Shown: piece by piece, positions 10,401 through 22,302 of the stretch | How the letters are laid out: each line of letters begins with the position of its first letter | Numbering within the stretch: position 1 is the stretch's first letter | Source of the DNA: Polytrichum commune | Taxonomy: Eukaryota > Streptophyta > Polytrichopsida > Polytrichales > Polytrichaceae | Direction: 5' to 3' | Assembly: GCA_950295325.1 (NCBI GenBank) | Contig: OX485805.1 | Location: 42,000,758 to 42,064,757 of the forward strand | DNA length: 64,000 bases | The notes under the pieces: model-generated | Seen by the model: only the letters and a program-made list of their open reading frames with translations | Told to the model about the DNA's origin: nothing | The model's database searches: none | Translations under genes and position numbers: made by a program

Positions 10401-12160
10401 TCTTCAACCATAAACTTATTGCAATCACACCTTTTTATTTCATCGGCAAGAGGTGTCAAGTATTTAAAAATACATTTACCCCTTGCCGTTAGAACACAAC
10501 CCCATCACTCTTTACTCTGTCACACCTCGCCTAACAATCCAACATTACTAACTTAAACTAACCTTGGGTTGAATCTAACCTACCCAAGTAATGTAATGGC
10601 CCCAACCCCTTCTCCTTCTACTCTAACTCTTGGTTTCTAGCTAATGCACCCTCTACACTTCCTAGTTATTACCCTCATAGCTACATTAAATTGCTACCTC
10701 CCTAATCCCCCTAGCTAATCAATCCCAGCTGCCTAATGGTATTATCAATTCCTCAGTTAAAATTCGGAACCTCAGTCTCCACCGGTTGGCCAAAGTATAA
10801 CGTTGTTCGGTAGCACCACAGGCCGTCAGGGCCCGTCATGAGCCGTCATCGCCCGTCAACGGCGATCTAGCCTCGGTGCGTGTCAGTACCCTGTTCTCCT
10901 GCAAGCATGGTCCCCTGACCTCGCTCTGTGCTCAAGCCAGTGGTCTCATTCGTGTTTGCTTCGGAGAGGCCTAAGGTTGAGTCACACTCCCTTCTGGCCA
11001 CCGCATTGCCTTAACGCATATCGCCTCAATTCACCTTGTGAGGTTCCTCCTCCCTCGCACCTGAATGCCAGTAACTCGGTGGCTCTCCCTCAGTATGCAA
11101 CTGTCTGCATTGTGTTTCCCACTCCCAGATGTATAATCCCCCTGCCTAGGTGATTACCTCCTGATTGCTGACCAAATTCCCCTTTAAGGCAGTCGCCTCC
11201 ACCCCCTAATCAGCTCTCCCCCTGGGTCCCAGCTCCCTCTACTAAGGAATCAGGCGTGTCCATCTGCTCATATTGCAGCTCGAACTTCAACCGCACGCTC
11301 CCTTTCGGCCTCCCAAGCTCCCAACTTTGCACATATCCCTCAGCTCGTTTCAGCCCCAACAATTTGTGGCTGTCTTCCTACATCAGCAGGCTAGCCCCCT
11401 GCCCTCGATGTCAAAAGAAAATGGAATTCGGCAGAGGGTCAGCCTCCTACCTCCGCCGCTGTGAGTGTCGAGAGAGAGAGTTTGTCTAGACTAACCGTCG
11501 TTACAGTGGCAGATACCGTTCCCCGGGAAAAACTAGGGGTACAGGGGCCCCTGGTCTTAATCGAACAACTCACCATCCTAATGGAATTAATAAAACCATG
11601 TTACCTAGGTCTAAAGCCTAACCCTCACGACAATATCAACCCAGCTTTACTAAAAACAACTAACCTTTTATGCTATAAATCCAATTACAATCTAAACTCT
11701 ACTTCCACTCTTTTTATGTTTTTGTTGTTTCAATCTCAATTCCAAATCCTAGTTTTACTGATTTCAAATCATAACACACAGGTGAGCACCCATTTTGGGC
11801 TCACATCCGACTATAATCATGTCTCGGTAATCCCTCCAAACCTCTTGTCTTTCCTAGCAATAATCACTATAAACTACCTCATCATTTAAGTTCAGGTGGT
11901 TACTTAAGACGTCTCCCTCTCTTGTTCCTTTTGGCAGTTTCTACTTCGCCTTCATCAACTTCCTCTCTCACAGGCAATAGCCTATTAGGTTACTCTCGAC
12001 CCTCGGCCATGGTCGCACCAAACTCTCGGCATTCGGCTCTCTATTTCTGTCTCTCGACTCTCTGTAGAATTTCTCTCTCTGTTGTGCATTAGTGTGACTT
12101 AGTCGTCTCTGAGGATCACTCATCCTTGTATTGATTCTCCTATCTTTACAATATTGGCCA
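10401..12160. other. Pyrimidine-rich non-coding DNA
   Basis: C/T-rich sequence with short open frames (10956-11153, 11256-11489, 11461-11889) that show no domain. At 10823-10865 a (G/C)CCGTCA word recurs four times at about 11-bp spacing. It is probably retroelement-derived (see the inverted LTR-like pair). No gene is supported. Confidence 0.35.
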
Positions 12161-13030
12161 CCTTATGACACTCTTGGCTATGGCCCTTATCTTACTTCGC
12201 TATCAGGCAATAGTTCACTTCTCTTGAAAACTCTTCTTCAATTTCTAACAACAATGCTCACGGCATCAGACACGTGCTACAGACTATGGCCCTTGCAATT
12301 CTATCCACTTAGGCTATAGTCACTCTCCTTCACCGTAAGCTTTTCTTCTCATTTTGACTTAGGTTACTCTTCAAGTTCTTGCGGTTATCTCTCTCTCTCT
12401 CTTTTTCTTCGGCCAATCGCTCTGAGTTTCTATGAACCCTGGCTATAGCCTATGCCTTCTCTGCAACAATTTGCTCTTTGTGAATCGACCTAGGGTGGCT
12501 TCTTAACTTCGACTCACCCTGTTTCTCTCACAATACAAACTATAGTTTTTTTCTCAGGTTTGATCTATCTCACTCTTCCGGTGCCACTACTCTAATTCGC
12601 TAAACATATTCTCTCATCTTCAATCAACAGTTCTTCACATTTTACTCACTTGCTTTACTCACATTGGTTTCTCCTCACTCCATTCTCCAATACAACACTA
12701 TCATGCACGGATTCAACTTACAAATACCATGCACAAAATATTGCCATACTTGCATAACTCAAATGACCCTCTTTACTTAATTGATTCAAACTCAAATTTG
12801 TTCAGCCGCATCCCCCGATGGTGGTGATGCTCCTATGCTGATATAACTTCAAAGATGTTATCTTCAACTAGCTCTATGGTCTATAGCCTGACTCTCTGCG
12901 GCTATGGCCTTAGCATATTTAACAAGAGGTATCTTCTCCTTGGCGATGGCTCGCTTATCAAGCTCGGAGCTCCCGGCGGTTGCAACTCCCAAAACTACTT
13001 TCCTCGGCTATAGCCTTTTGATTTCATCCT
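12161..13030. repeat. Recurrent GGCTATAGCC-type palindromes
   Basis: The 10-bp palindrome GGCTATAGCC or one-base variants occur at about 12173, 12283, 12308, 12440, 12879, 12900 and 13007. Related ACTATAGT words lie at 12540 and 17270. Spacing is irregular, so this is a dispersed motif inside one element and not a tandem satellite. Confidence 0.5.
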
Positions 13031-13130
13031 AAACTAACTTTCATCTATCATTTTAGTTACTTTATCATAAAAAAAAAGTTTTTTCTTTCTTACTACTAGT
13101 CCATGGCCAGAAAAATGGTATTACAATAGT

Positions 13131-15138
13131 GTTGGGGGGGATGGTTACTATTATGTGCATTTCTGTGTGGGTGGCTGGGAGGGTTTTTTTTTTCTCTTTA
13201 TGATTGATTATGATGATGGTTGTGGCGTTATGGTTTGTTTGGGTTGCCATGCGGTCCCAGTGGATTGTGAACCCAATATGGTGCCCACATGTGTCCTTAA
13301 TCTTAAAAGTTCATTAAAACTTAGACTTTATGATTGCATCAATTATTCAAAAACATAAAAAGAATTATATTTTAAGTTTGAATTAGAGTTGAATTTAAGG
13401 CTAGTTGTTAGCGCTTAGTGCTTGTAGGGTGGAATGATTAATTTATGAATTAGTTAGTGGGTTTATTATGTTTTAAAGCTTAGGCTAAGTAGAGTTGGGT
13501 TTGATTTTGATTGGAATGGGATCGATCATTGTCCACTTTGGGGGGGGGACACACTATTTGCCCTAGCAATTTCCGGATCACTGGACTGGAGGCAATTGAG
13601 GGTTGCCTTCGAAGGTTGGCTCTCTCTCTCTGGTCGAGGAGCGGCTGAGGCTGTCGGAGGTTGAGAGCTTGGCTGGGAGAAGCTCGGTAGCAGGGAGAAT
13701 GCGATGTTGGAGAAAAAAAAATTGACCTTGGGTGCTGAGGGTTAATGCTGGGCTAGCTACAGAATTGCACTGCAGCTACAACTCGGCGATTGAGGCCAAC
13801 AGGGTTGGTGAAGACTTAAGGCTACATCAAGGAGAAGGTGTGTGCTGCTGGGCTTGCCGTGCGGATTTCTTCTGTGAGAGAAAGGGTGTGGGATGAGCTG
13901 CCCTCGAGGCGGCTAAACAACGTTGTGATGGTTGTTGCTGTAGGCGAAGTGAGGTTAAGGGCAATGCAGGTAGGAGAGAGACTACAGAGGGAGCAGAAAA
14001 CATAGGATTCGGTCAAGCAAGGAGGAACCAGCCAACGAACTCAGTAACGCAACTGAGGTGGGGCTGCTGGTAGTAGGGAGTCGGATTCACTTGAGTTTCC
14101 GCCGAACAGACTAGGTGGGAAATGGTAGGCAGAGCGTGGTTCTCGGCAGACAGTGATCAGAGTGCAGTAGTGTTTGAAAAATGCATAATTGGGACCAGAG
14201 AATTTTCTTCAAAGGGGAGAACTCAGCTACTGGCACAGAAGCGGGATGGTTGGAACCTGGATTGGTTCGAGGAGCTGCATAGTTGAGGAAGGGAGTCGGA
14301 AGGCTAAATTTATGTTGGATTGAAAAGAAGCAATCACGAACACACAATGCACCTAGCGGATGGCTGCTGCCTCGAGAGTGTTGATAGGGATTGCATCTGC
14401 CATTGGCAAGAGTGATTTGGCTACTTGAACAAGGGAATGGGCTGGAGGTCTGCTCATGAATTGAGAATTCATCTGTAAAGCCACTGGCCGCATTCACTTA
14501 GTTGTGGCCTTGGAATGCCTGAAACCCAAGGGCGCAGGTTGGGATAAATTCCAGCAGCATAGAGGTTGTTCTTGCCAGACCTTGTAATTCGCCTCGTGCG
14601 GATGGTGTGAGCTACTGGGTCGTTGGTGAGGGGCAGGTATAGGAAAAAGGCGGAGTGAGCTGCCGATCGGGTGGAGAGGTTGCGGCAAGCACAACCGGCA
14701 GTTTGTTGGTTCTAGGGGCCAGGAGGTGGGTCAAGCCGAACAAGATAGTGGGAAATCTGAACGGGCAGAGGGGGAACACATGTATGGGCAACTGCAGTTG
14801 GACTTAATGAGTTATTGGGTGGTGATTAATTAGTGTAGGCAAGGACTGTGTGGATAGGCAGCTGAGCCAAGCATGAAGTGACATTAGTGGATAATTATTA
14901 GTAATAGGTGTGTGGTAGTTAGGAGATTTGTTGGTGTGGCATTATTCATAAGTAAAGAGGTTATAAGTGTTTTTCAACACCTGTGACCTTGTTCCCCATA
15001 AGTAAAATTGTGAGACTAGTCACATTGGTTGTGCTCGGTGGTTGAAGTTCATTGCTTAGAGGTGTTACTGAGATACGTTTGAGCTACATGCCTTCACCTG
15101 GATTACGATGCATAAGGGTGGAGGTTTGTGGCTGACAT
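13131..15138 (+). mobile_element. Probable LTR-type sequence (limits approximate)
   Basis: A TGTTGGGGGGG start (13131) and a ...GGCTGACA end (about 15138) would frame a roughly 2-kb G-rich LTR followed directly by a PBS-like sequence. The terminal ~65 bp recur inverted at 10297-10400. No coding domain lies inside. No matching 3' LTR was found in the window, and the 5' boundary is a guess from TG. Confidence 0.35.
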
Positions 15139-15142
15139 AAAT

Positions 15143-15163
15143 GGTGCGTCCGCCGGGAGTGAA
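15143..15163 (+). other. Possible tRNA primer-binding site
   Basis: ATGGTGCGTCCGCCGGGAG lies 3-5 bp after the putative LTR end. It resembles TGGYGCCGTnnCCGGG-type PBS sequences of plant LTR retrotransposons, complementary to the 3' end of a tRNA. One internal base looks deleted. No gag/pol is recognised downstream (15.2-17.4 kb). Confidence 0.35.
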
Positions 15164-17585
15164 GCAAGATTAGGAGGATTGGAGTTTGGAGTCACAAACT
15201 TGAGGGTTAGGAAGGAGCACGTGGTGTGAGGTAAGTACTTCACCTTGGTTTTGATTTTTGTTGTTGGTTAGGTTAGTTGAATTTCATTTCCTTTGATTGA
15301 ATTGTATTTTCATTTATGCATTTTTGTTTTGAGGAGGGAGCGCAGCTTAAAGTAAGCTCCACAACCTTCTTGGGATGGCATAACAACATCACATTAATAG
15401 GACGGCCATTAGTTCACTAAATCTTAGAGGAATAATTAACACTTAGGAAGAGTCAACTTTGACACTCACCTTAGGGTGAGTTTCCAAGTTGTGATTTTGG
15501 GAAGTCAATGTGGTTCGAGTTGGAAGTTGTTTAGCTAGACATTTGCTAAGTGGTTTGAATTGAGTTGAGTTATGATCGAGGGAGAGTGCTAACCTGCATG
15601 GGAAGATCGAATTGCTTGAGGTATGCTTTATTACAAAGTGAATGATTAATTAATTAAAGAATGTATTTAGTAATTGTTTTTGTCGTTATCCGCTGTACAG
15701 GGTAATTCCCTAGTCATAGTGTCGTGTGGGAGACAAGAGGGTGATGCCTCAGTCTTCAACGTGGTGCATGGCGAAGGTCAGCCCCTCACTCTCGGTATTG
15801 TGGTGAGTGTCAGCTTGAGGAAGAATACGGAGGTGATTCTCCGGCTCAACTAAGAGTTGGCATAAGCATGCCAATCCCCTGTTTGGGATTTTTCATTTAA
15901 GTTGGCCTGCATATTCTCTCCCATCACCTCCTTAATTTTTAATCCACACCCATACAAGTAAAAATACTAAAGGAGTGAAGGTGGCAAGGGGTATGTGTGG
16001 TCAAGTGAGGGTTGATTGATTTTTCATGGAATACAAGATAATACTCGATCTCACAAGCCGGATTTGGAGTTAGGACTAGGGAAAATTACACGTAGAAAAA
16101 TGTCAGCAAAGATTAGTGAAGTGGTAGAAGAGGTGGAAGTTAGAATAGAGAGTTGTTTGAATGTGGAGACCATTGTTAGTCTTTTGTTAGGAAATTTAGA
16201 AGTAGAGACTCAACTTGAGGAGGAGGCAACTCCCTCCAAGTAAATTGGCGAGACATTACTAGAGATTGAAGTAGGTAGAGGGAAGATTCTCATAGAGGTT
16301 GGTAGTGAAATAGGAGTGGACACACCAGTCACCATGGCTCATGATGGATAGAAAGGAGGTCCCCGAGAAGATGAGTTGGTGGCACTGTAAGGAACGGAAC
16401 AGTTGAACATTCCATCACCACACTGATTAATTTTATCTAATTCTTCTGTAAACACAAGGCCATCTGAGGGTGTTCATAACTTTATTCTCTCCAAGATGAA
16501 TGTTTAAACACTCCTTCTCTCAATTCAGACATCTTTCACTTGAGAATTTCACCCTGACTTCCTTATTTGCTTTGAGATCCTCTTGGTGGATTCATAAAAA
16601 AGAAACATACATTTATCCACATTCGGGTTTTCACATTCCACGAACCAATAGCGACTAGGAATTAGGATGTGATAACTGAGACACTTCGATTGCTCTACCT
16701 ATTTTCCCTTATAAGACAAACTTATTTTAATCAAGGGACGGGTAAAAGATTAAAACTTCATTGGATCATAACACGGTATGTTTCCAGATAAGATCCTCGA
16801 ATCAACTAAGGGTTTCACACCCAATCTCTAAAACTTACCTCCTCACGAGTGTAAGAGTCCAACATTAGAAGATTTACTCTCTTCACAAGAGTAAGATGTG
16901 TCGTGATTCTCCCTAGACTCTTTATGGACCAAGGAAAATCTATCTTTGACTTAGTTTACTCACATAAACATTGAACCTAGAAGTGTAATCCATGCACTTA
17001 TATAAGATGAAATAGCTTCACAATATGATATTATGGAAAGTCAGGTACATCAAAAGGGCTTCACACCCAGAAAATCTAACAGACTATAGACTCGCTGTTC
17101 AACAAGAGGACCCAGAGCTACCCTCTTCACGAGTGGTAGTAATAATGATGCTCTCCTCTCCCTCAACTATGGTCATGGCCGGTTTTTCCAGTCACAAAAA
17201 GTAACCGTCTCCCCAGCCATTGTATCTGTTCAAAGCTAGATTCCTAAATTATGTCTTTTCAATCCTGAGACTATAGTCTTAGCCAACTGACTCTTCAGCT
17301 GTAGTCTATGGTCAAGTCAACTGCAAATAGTCATTTCCATTACATCCTTACTAATCATCTTGTTTTTCACTAGTGGAAAGGTCTAACCTTACTTTCGACC
17401 TCAAAACATGCTAAGTTTCAAAAATAAGTCCTAGTTATCCAAAAAAAATGGCTAACAAGTTGCATCCATCTCTTCCTTGTCGTTGTATTCGGTGATGAGA
17501 ACCCGCATTCGTCCTCCGCTCCTAGTCTTGGTCCTAGTCCCTTCCTTCTGTTGTTCCGCTCCTTCGCCACCTCCCAAGCTCGTTG
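15164..17585. other. Non-coding, possible retroelement interior without recognisable genes
   Basis: The frame 16016-16243 is short and shows no known domain. Between 16500 and 17200 phrases such as CTCACGAGTGTAAGAG and CTTCACAAGAGTAAGA recur loosely. If an LTR element is present, its interior is too decayed or too non-autonomous to identify. Confidence 0.3.
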
Positions 17586-17589
17586 CCAT

Positions 17590-19296
17590 TCCCCCCCCCC
17601 CCCCCCCAAGGCTTGTTGCCGTCCCCCCCGGCCTTGCTCTCCCTCATTGTTGTGTTACCATTCCTGCCCATGCATGGGGCTAGTGTGATTTCTCCTATGC
17701 TCTTGTTGCCCTTTGTCTTTGATTTGTAGTATGGTTCTGCTCCTAGGTTGGATGGTAGTTGGTGAGTGGTTGTGAGAGGATCTACATTGTTACGTGCCAT
17801 GTTGGTGCTTGGAGAGAAGTTGAGGAGTTGAGTGAAAGAAAGTGTGGAGTGTGAGAGTACTTGAAGGGTTGGTTGTGTATGTGAGTTGTTTTGTGGTTCC
17901 AGGGTGGTCCAGGATGTGTGATCGGTGTTAGGCTGGGACGTCGGGTTTGATGCATGGCGGTTTTTCTTTGTTAGGGTGTTGTGTTGTTTGCTATAGCATT
18001 CGGATTCTTGGATCCGATGTTTTGCAGTGGTTGAATGTCGGATCTTGGGGTGGGTGGGTGGGTGACAGATTGGTGTTTGGGTTGGGGGGTCAGTGTGTGG
18101 CGGCGACTGGAGATTAGGCTTGTGCTTGTACATTTTCTTTGGTGGTGACATCATTTTGTGGTGTACTTTGTAGGTGCCAAGTTTGGGGTCTGCTGGTTTG
18201 CAAATGAGTCTTTGGGGGTTGCTTCGTTTAATGCGGCCAAGTGGTTTGTTGTGCGGAGCATGTGGATCGATGGGAGGCAGTTTTTTGCTTTTGGGTGTAC
18301 ACATTGTTTGTGGTTCGGGTGTTGTCATTTTGTGAGGTTTCGTTGTGTGGTCTTTAGCATGAGCTGCATTTTTTTGCGGTTTCTAGGGCACTTCTCGTAA
18401 GTTTCAGTAGGGTTTTGATTTGGGTGCGGCTGGTTTTTGGCCGTGTGGAGGGGCAAGGGGCGGCGTTTTTTTTGGGGGGGAAGGTAAGCTTACAAACATT
18501 TTATTGGATTGTTGGCTCTTTTTGGCTTGGATGTTTGCTTGTTGGTAGGTGCAATTATTTTTTCTTACCTTTGTGTGTGTGCCTTTGTGTTTTGTGGGTG
18601 GTGATGGCGGTGCTACAACGCGGGGGGTGTATTTCGATTGTGGAGGTGGTTCGTGGTGGTAGCTTATTGAGTGAGATGTAGGGGTTGGTATTGATGGGTG
18701 ATAGTTTGTAGTTGGGTTCAGGGAGTGGTAGCTTAGTATTGATGGGTATGTTGTGGGATTTGGCGTTGGTGGGTGATAATTTGGTGGGGAGATTGTGGGG
18801 GTTGGCATTGATGAGTGAGTATTGTGGTGTGTGTGTGCACACAATGTGTTGGTGCTTATGAGCACCCATTATATGAATAGATACAAAGTCATGATGTTGA
18901 GGGTGCATGTTGGTGTTGGCACTCCTTTATTTCTCTCCTTCTTCATCTCTGGATATGCCCTTCTGCTCCAAGACTTGTGTTTATTTGTTGTTTTGTTGAG
19001 ATTAGTTGTTGTAGATCTGAAGTTATTTTTGCGTTTGCTCTCCAACTCTTCCTCCCTGTTGGCGTTGGTTGTTGGCTTGGTGTGGTGAGCCCTAGTGTGC
19101 CATGTGTAATCCATGTGCTCCTCAATGCCTTGATATGCTTGCCGAAGTGGTGGGCAATCGGGTTGGGTCTAGTTTTGTGTGGCTTCTGTGTTTGTTGTGC
19201 AGGTCTTCGCCCCGAGCTCCTACATTGTGTGTCTTCTCTCGTATTCACGAAGCTCCACTGAGTCTCGGACCATCCGTGGTCGATCTATGATGTAAG
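17590..19296 (-). mobile_element. G/T-rich block, A/C-rich on the minus strand, after a poly-C tract
   Basis: After a poly-C run (about 17590-17608) the plus strand is strongly G/T-rich for 1.7 kb. The minus strand carries long open frames (18328 to 17534, 264 codons; 18865 to 18404) of Pro/Thr/His/Lys/Asn-rich composition. These resemble in style, but do not visibly match, the A/C-rich LINE tracts at 0.9-2.9 and 5.7-8 kb. I read it as a minus-strand retroelement piece that abuts the plus-strand LINE fragment at 19297. No domain is recognised. Confidence 0.35.
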
Positions 19297-20232
19297 CTAC
19301 CAAACTAACCAAGAAAGAGAACATTCTCAAGCAATTGGATAAAACATAAACAAAAACGAAACATTTTAAACACAATCATTAAACCCCGCATGATATATGC
19401 TTATTACGCAGTCCCATTCTCCAAACATGACATCAAAAAACTAGACAAAATAATTAATAAACTCGCCAAAGAAATATGCAACATACTCAAAAGCACGGCG
19501 AACATCCTCACACACCTCCCTCATGAAGAGTTTGGTATAAACATGACATCACTCCTCCCACACTACATAAACTGCATAAAACAACAACAAATACAAGCTC
19601 TCAACGACCAAGGACAACTAGGCACCATCTACCAAGGTCTAGCCAATATTATATCTTCCAAATATGAAGGCTCACTACACCTCCCCAAACTTAGACAACA
19701 AGCTTGCACAAGGTCACCCATAGCCAGAACACTCTTCCTACTAGAAAAAAAGTATGAAATACATGCCACCACCACCAACCGTGCATTCCCCATAAAAAAA
19801 CACCCCACTAGAGCAACACATGGAGATCCAACCCGTCCTACACCAACCTCACAAACAATGCAAAGACAAAATCCCAAAAATACTTGGACAAACTATATAC
19901 ATATGGTATCATAACACTAGCACAAATCCAATACTAACCCCGGAGGAATTTTGAACCCTAAACCCAAACCTATAATACCTTCCCCTACACTCACAACCCA
20001 ACTCATTGAATTCACATATTGTCACGACAGAAACCATATTCAAGCCCTCACACACAAACACACTAAATACAACCCCTTCATCCACACTATGCAAACCAAT
20101 GGATGGCAAACCAACCCACTAATCACCATCACAACCGGAGTAAGAGGGGCCGTACACGAACACTCCATTCAAAAATTTACTCACCTAAAAATCCCAAAAG
20201 TAACCATAAAAAATCTCATGAAACGCCATTGA
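19297..20232 (+). pseudogene. LINE ORF2 3' fragment: RT thumb and C-terminal domain
   Basis: From about 19297 the frame reads ILNTIIKPRMIYAYYAVPF and aligns with DTVIRAGIAYSFYAVPY of the element at 5.7-10 kb. Co-linear matches follow (KKLDKIINK, ANILTHLPHEEFG, LNDQGQLGTIYQG, SPIARTL). The frame is broken by TAA 19912-19914 and TAG 19918-19920 but then stays open to TGA 20230-20232. That last part contains LIEFTYCHDRN (about 20002-20034), NGWQTNPLITITTGVRGAVHE and KIPKVTIKNLMKRH. This C-terminal block resembles the E-x-K nuclease-like tail of algal and basal-plant LINEs, with Thr where Lys would be expected. It belongs to a different copy from the upstream LINE and is much diverged. The tract to about 20450 may be its 3' UTR, including a poly-C run at 20291-20306. 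Confidence 0.8.
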
Positions 20233-20459
20233 ATACCTCACATACTTGGTTCTAAACAAAAGAAAACTTGAAAACAAAGAAACACCCATCCCCCCCCCCC
20301 CCCCCCAAATAAAATGGGAAACATTTGTACTACTATAGAGCCCACCTCCTAGGAGGCATAACACCTTATGTTGCATCATGGATTACCGTGATCAACATTA
20401 AGCCAACGGGAATTGGCTACAGACGTTACTTTTTCTTTTCTTTTCTTTTATGTAATGCA

Positions 20460-20714
20460 ACTTAAGAATGTTATGGATGTGACTCTCAACCTTACCTTCA
20501 ATAACATATCTTAGTCATATGGTTGAGTTCCATTTCAGTATATAGCATATGACAAGGGCCTCCCATGTCTTACCTTCATGGGAAGAAATTTAGATAATAG
20601 GACAGATGTGACACTAGTATGAATAGTGAATGTTGTCGGTATGGATAGTACGAATAATGAATATTGTCTATATGAATAGTATGATCATTACATGGGTGGG
20701 ACATTCTATAGGAG
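20460..20714. other. Intergenic, nothing recognised
   Basis: AT-rich sequence with several GTATGAATAGTATGAAT-like words between 20610 and 20690. No gene seen. Confidence 0.3.
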
Positions 20715-20905
20715 TTTTGTGCACCACGTGCGGCAGAGGGGTATTTTTCTAGAGGCTATTTACTTTCAAGGCATTAATTAAAGGTTCCCTATAATTACTT
20801 AATTTTCTAGAACGACCCAATTGTTGCACCCTGATCATTACTTATATTTTCCATGCCAATCCAATTTATTATAGTCCAAATTATTTTTAAGTAATAAAAG
20901 TAATC
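20715..20905. repeat. Direct repeat copy 1 (partner 22303-22510)
   Basis: Both copies start with TTTGTGCACCACGTGCGGC. They share CTATTTAC(T/C)TTCAAGG and CCCTATAATTACTTAA and end in TTTTAAGTAATAAAAG. They lie about 1.6 kb apart in the same orientation and flank the TIR element, so they may be terminal repeats of a small non-autonomous element or an older duplication. Confidence 0.65.
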
Positions 20906-21137
20906 CATGTCAATACATACAAAAATTATGTTTGTACATACTATTGCAAACACAATTCTATAGAAGCTATTGCATATTTTTTTGTTGCTTGAGGATCATA
21001 TTACAAGGACAACAACACCACATAATACAATCCCAGAACAAAACCAACGACTCCCATGTCAATAGAATATAACATGTCCATTACGCCCATCCACTGCGAC
21101 TTTGGCCATTGCACCTCATGGTGGGAAAATGCATAAT

Positions 21138-21946
21138 TTAAGGGGGCATTCACGGTTGGGGTACTACTTTTGGGTGTCTAACGGAAAAAATACTTTTTTA
21201 GATAACTTCACATGCTTGGTATGCTTAGATTTGTATTGTGAAGCATATTTTGGATCATACCTACAATTCATACTCCATATTGAGTACACCGACAAAGTTA
21301 ATTTAGAGGAATAGGGTCATCCAAGATATCATTTTGATTCCTTAAAGGACATTTAGGAGTGTTGTCGTAATTGTTCACCTTAGGATCAAGGAATGAAAAG
21401 GACAACAATAATTAATCGAAACGATCCCAATTTTTTTCCTCACAATCATCATTGAAGTGTGTACCAACAGAACCAAAAATGCATTGAATGCCAATTGCCC
21501 AACTTTACATGTGGCACCAAACATGGCCAAAAATACATATAATCACGGCCACACCTAAAAGGAACGTCTAGTATTAGAATTGGACAAAAAAAATTATATG
21601 AATGGACACATGACACTTATACCAAGGTACCAAGATGCAAAACAAAAAATAATTGACCACCAATGCACACCTAAATAACAAAAAATGCCATTGATGTGGC
21701 CCAAACAAGTCATTTGACCCCTTTTCAAGTTTTATGACTTATCTACTTATTTCATAGGGAATTTCTCTATTATTGGTGATTATTTAATAAGAAATAATAT
21801 CTTTCTTGATATAGCCTATGAACTATCTACTTATTTATTTAAAATTTACTGATCAAATAATAGTAAATCATGATAAACACCGAAATCCACTAGTCCTTAA
21901 GTCCTTTGTCCCAAAAGTAGTACCTCAACCGTGAATGCCCCCTTAA
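21138..21946. mobile_element. Non-autonomous TIR DNA transposon (801 bp) bounded by TTAA
   Basis: The left end 21142-21174 begins GGGGGCATTCACGGTT and ends at TTTTGGG. The right end 21910-21942 is its reverse complement with one mismatch over 33 bp. Both ends are bounded by TTAA (21138-21141 and 21943-21946). The interior has no transposase frame. TTAA bounding suggests piggyBac-like or PIF/Harbinger-type (TWA) targeting. Because TTAA is itself palindromic, the exact target duplication cannot be fixed here. Confidence 0.75.
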
Positions 21947-22302
21947 TCGGTACAATTGTATATAGATGGTTTTTTTGTTGCAATCTTGGACAATTGTCAA
22001 CCAAAACCCTTTGGTTGACAACCAAAATGATGTATTTATACATTTTCTTGCCACAAGTCGCAATGGCCAACTTGCAATGGATATTTGTAATGGACAAGTT
22101 TTCTTCTATTGTGTGTTTACACATCATATCTAATAACTTCTTTTAACCATGTAGATTGAAAAGTTAATACTTTGCAATGGGTTAAAATTGAAGCACAAGG
22201 AAGACATACATTTGCAAGTATATCATTCTAATAGATCAAACAACACATGGTCATATCACACTTGCATTTCATACACAATCCACGGGTAGATCACTCTAAG
22301 GC

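Noticed and set aside
14111-14694. Two minus-strand frames of 128 and 66 codons
   Set aside because: They lie in the putative LTR and show no domain or splice context, so they are probably chance.
15143-15163. PBS-like site taken as proof of an intact LTR retrotransposon
   Set aside because: No gag, protease, RT, RNase H or integrase motif and no second same-orientation LTR were found, so only a possible remnant is claimed.
17534-18328. 264-codon minus-strand open frame
   Set aside because: Its openness follows from A/C-rich minus-strand composition, and no domain is visible. Reported only as part of a probable transposon block.
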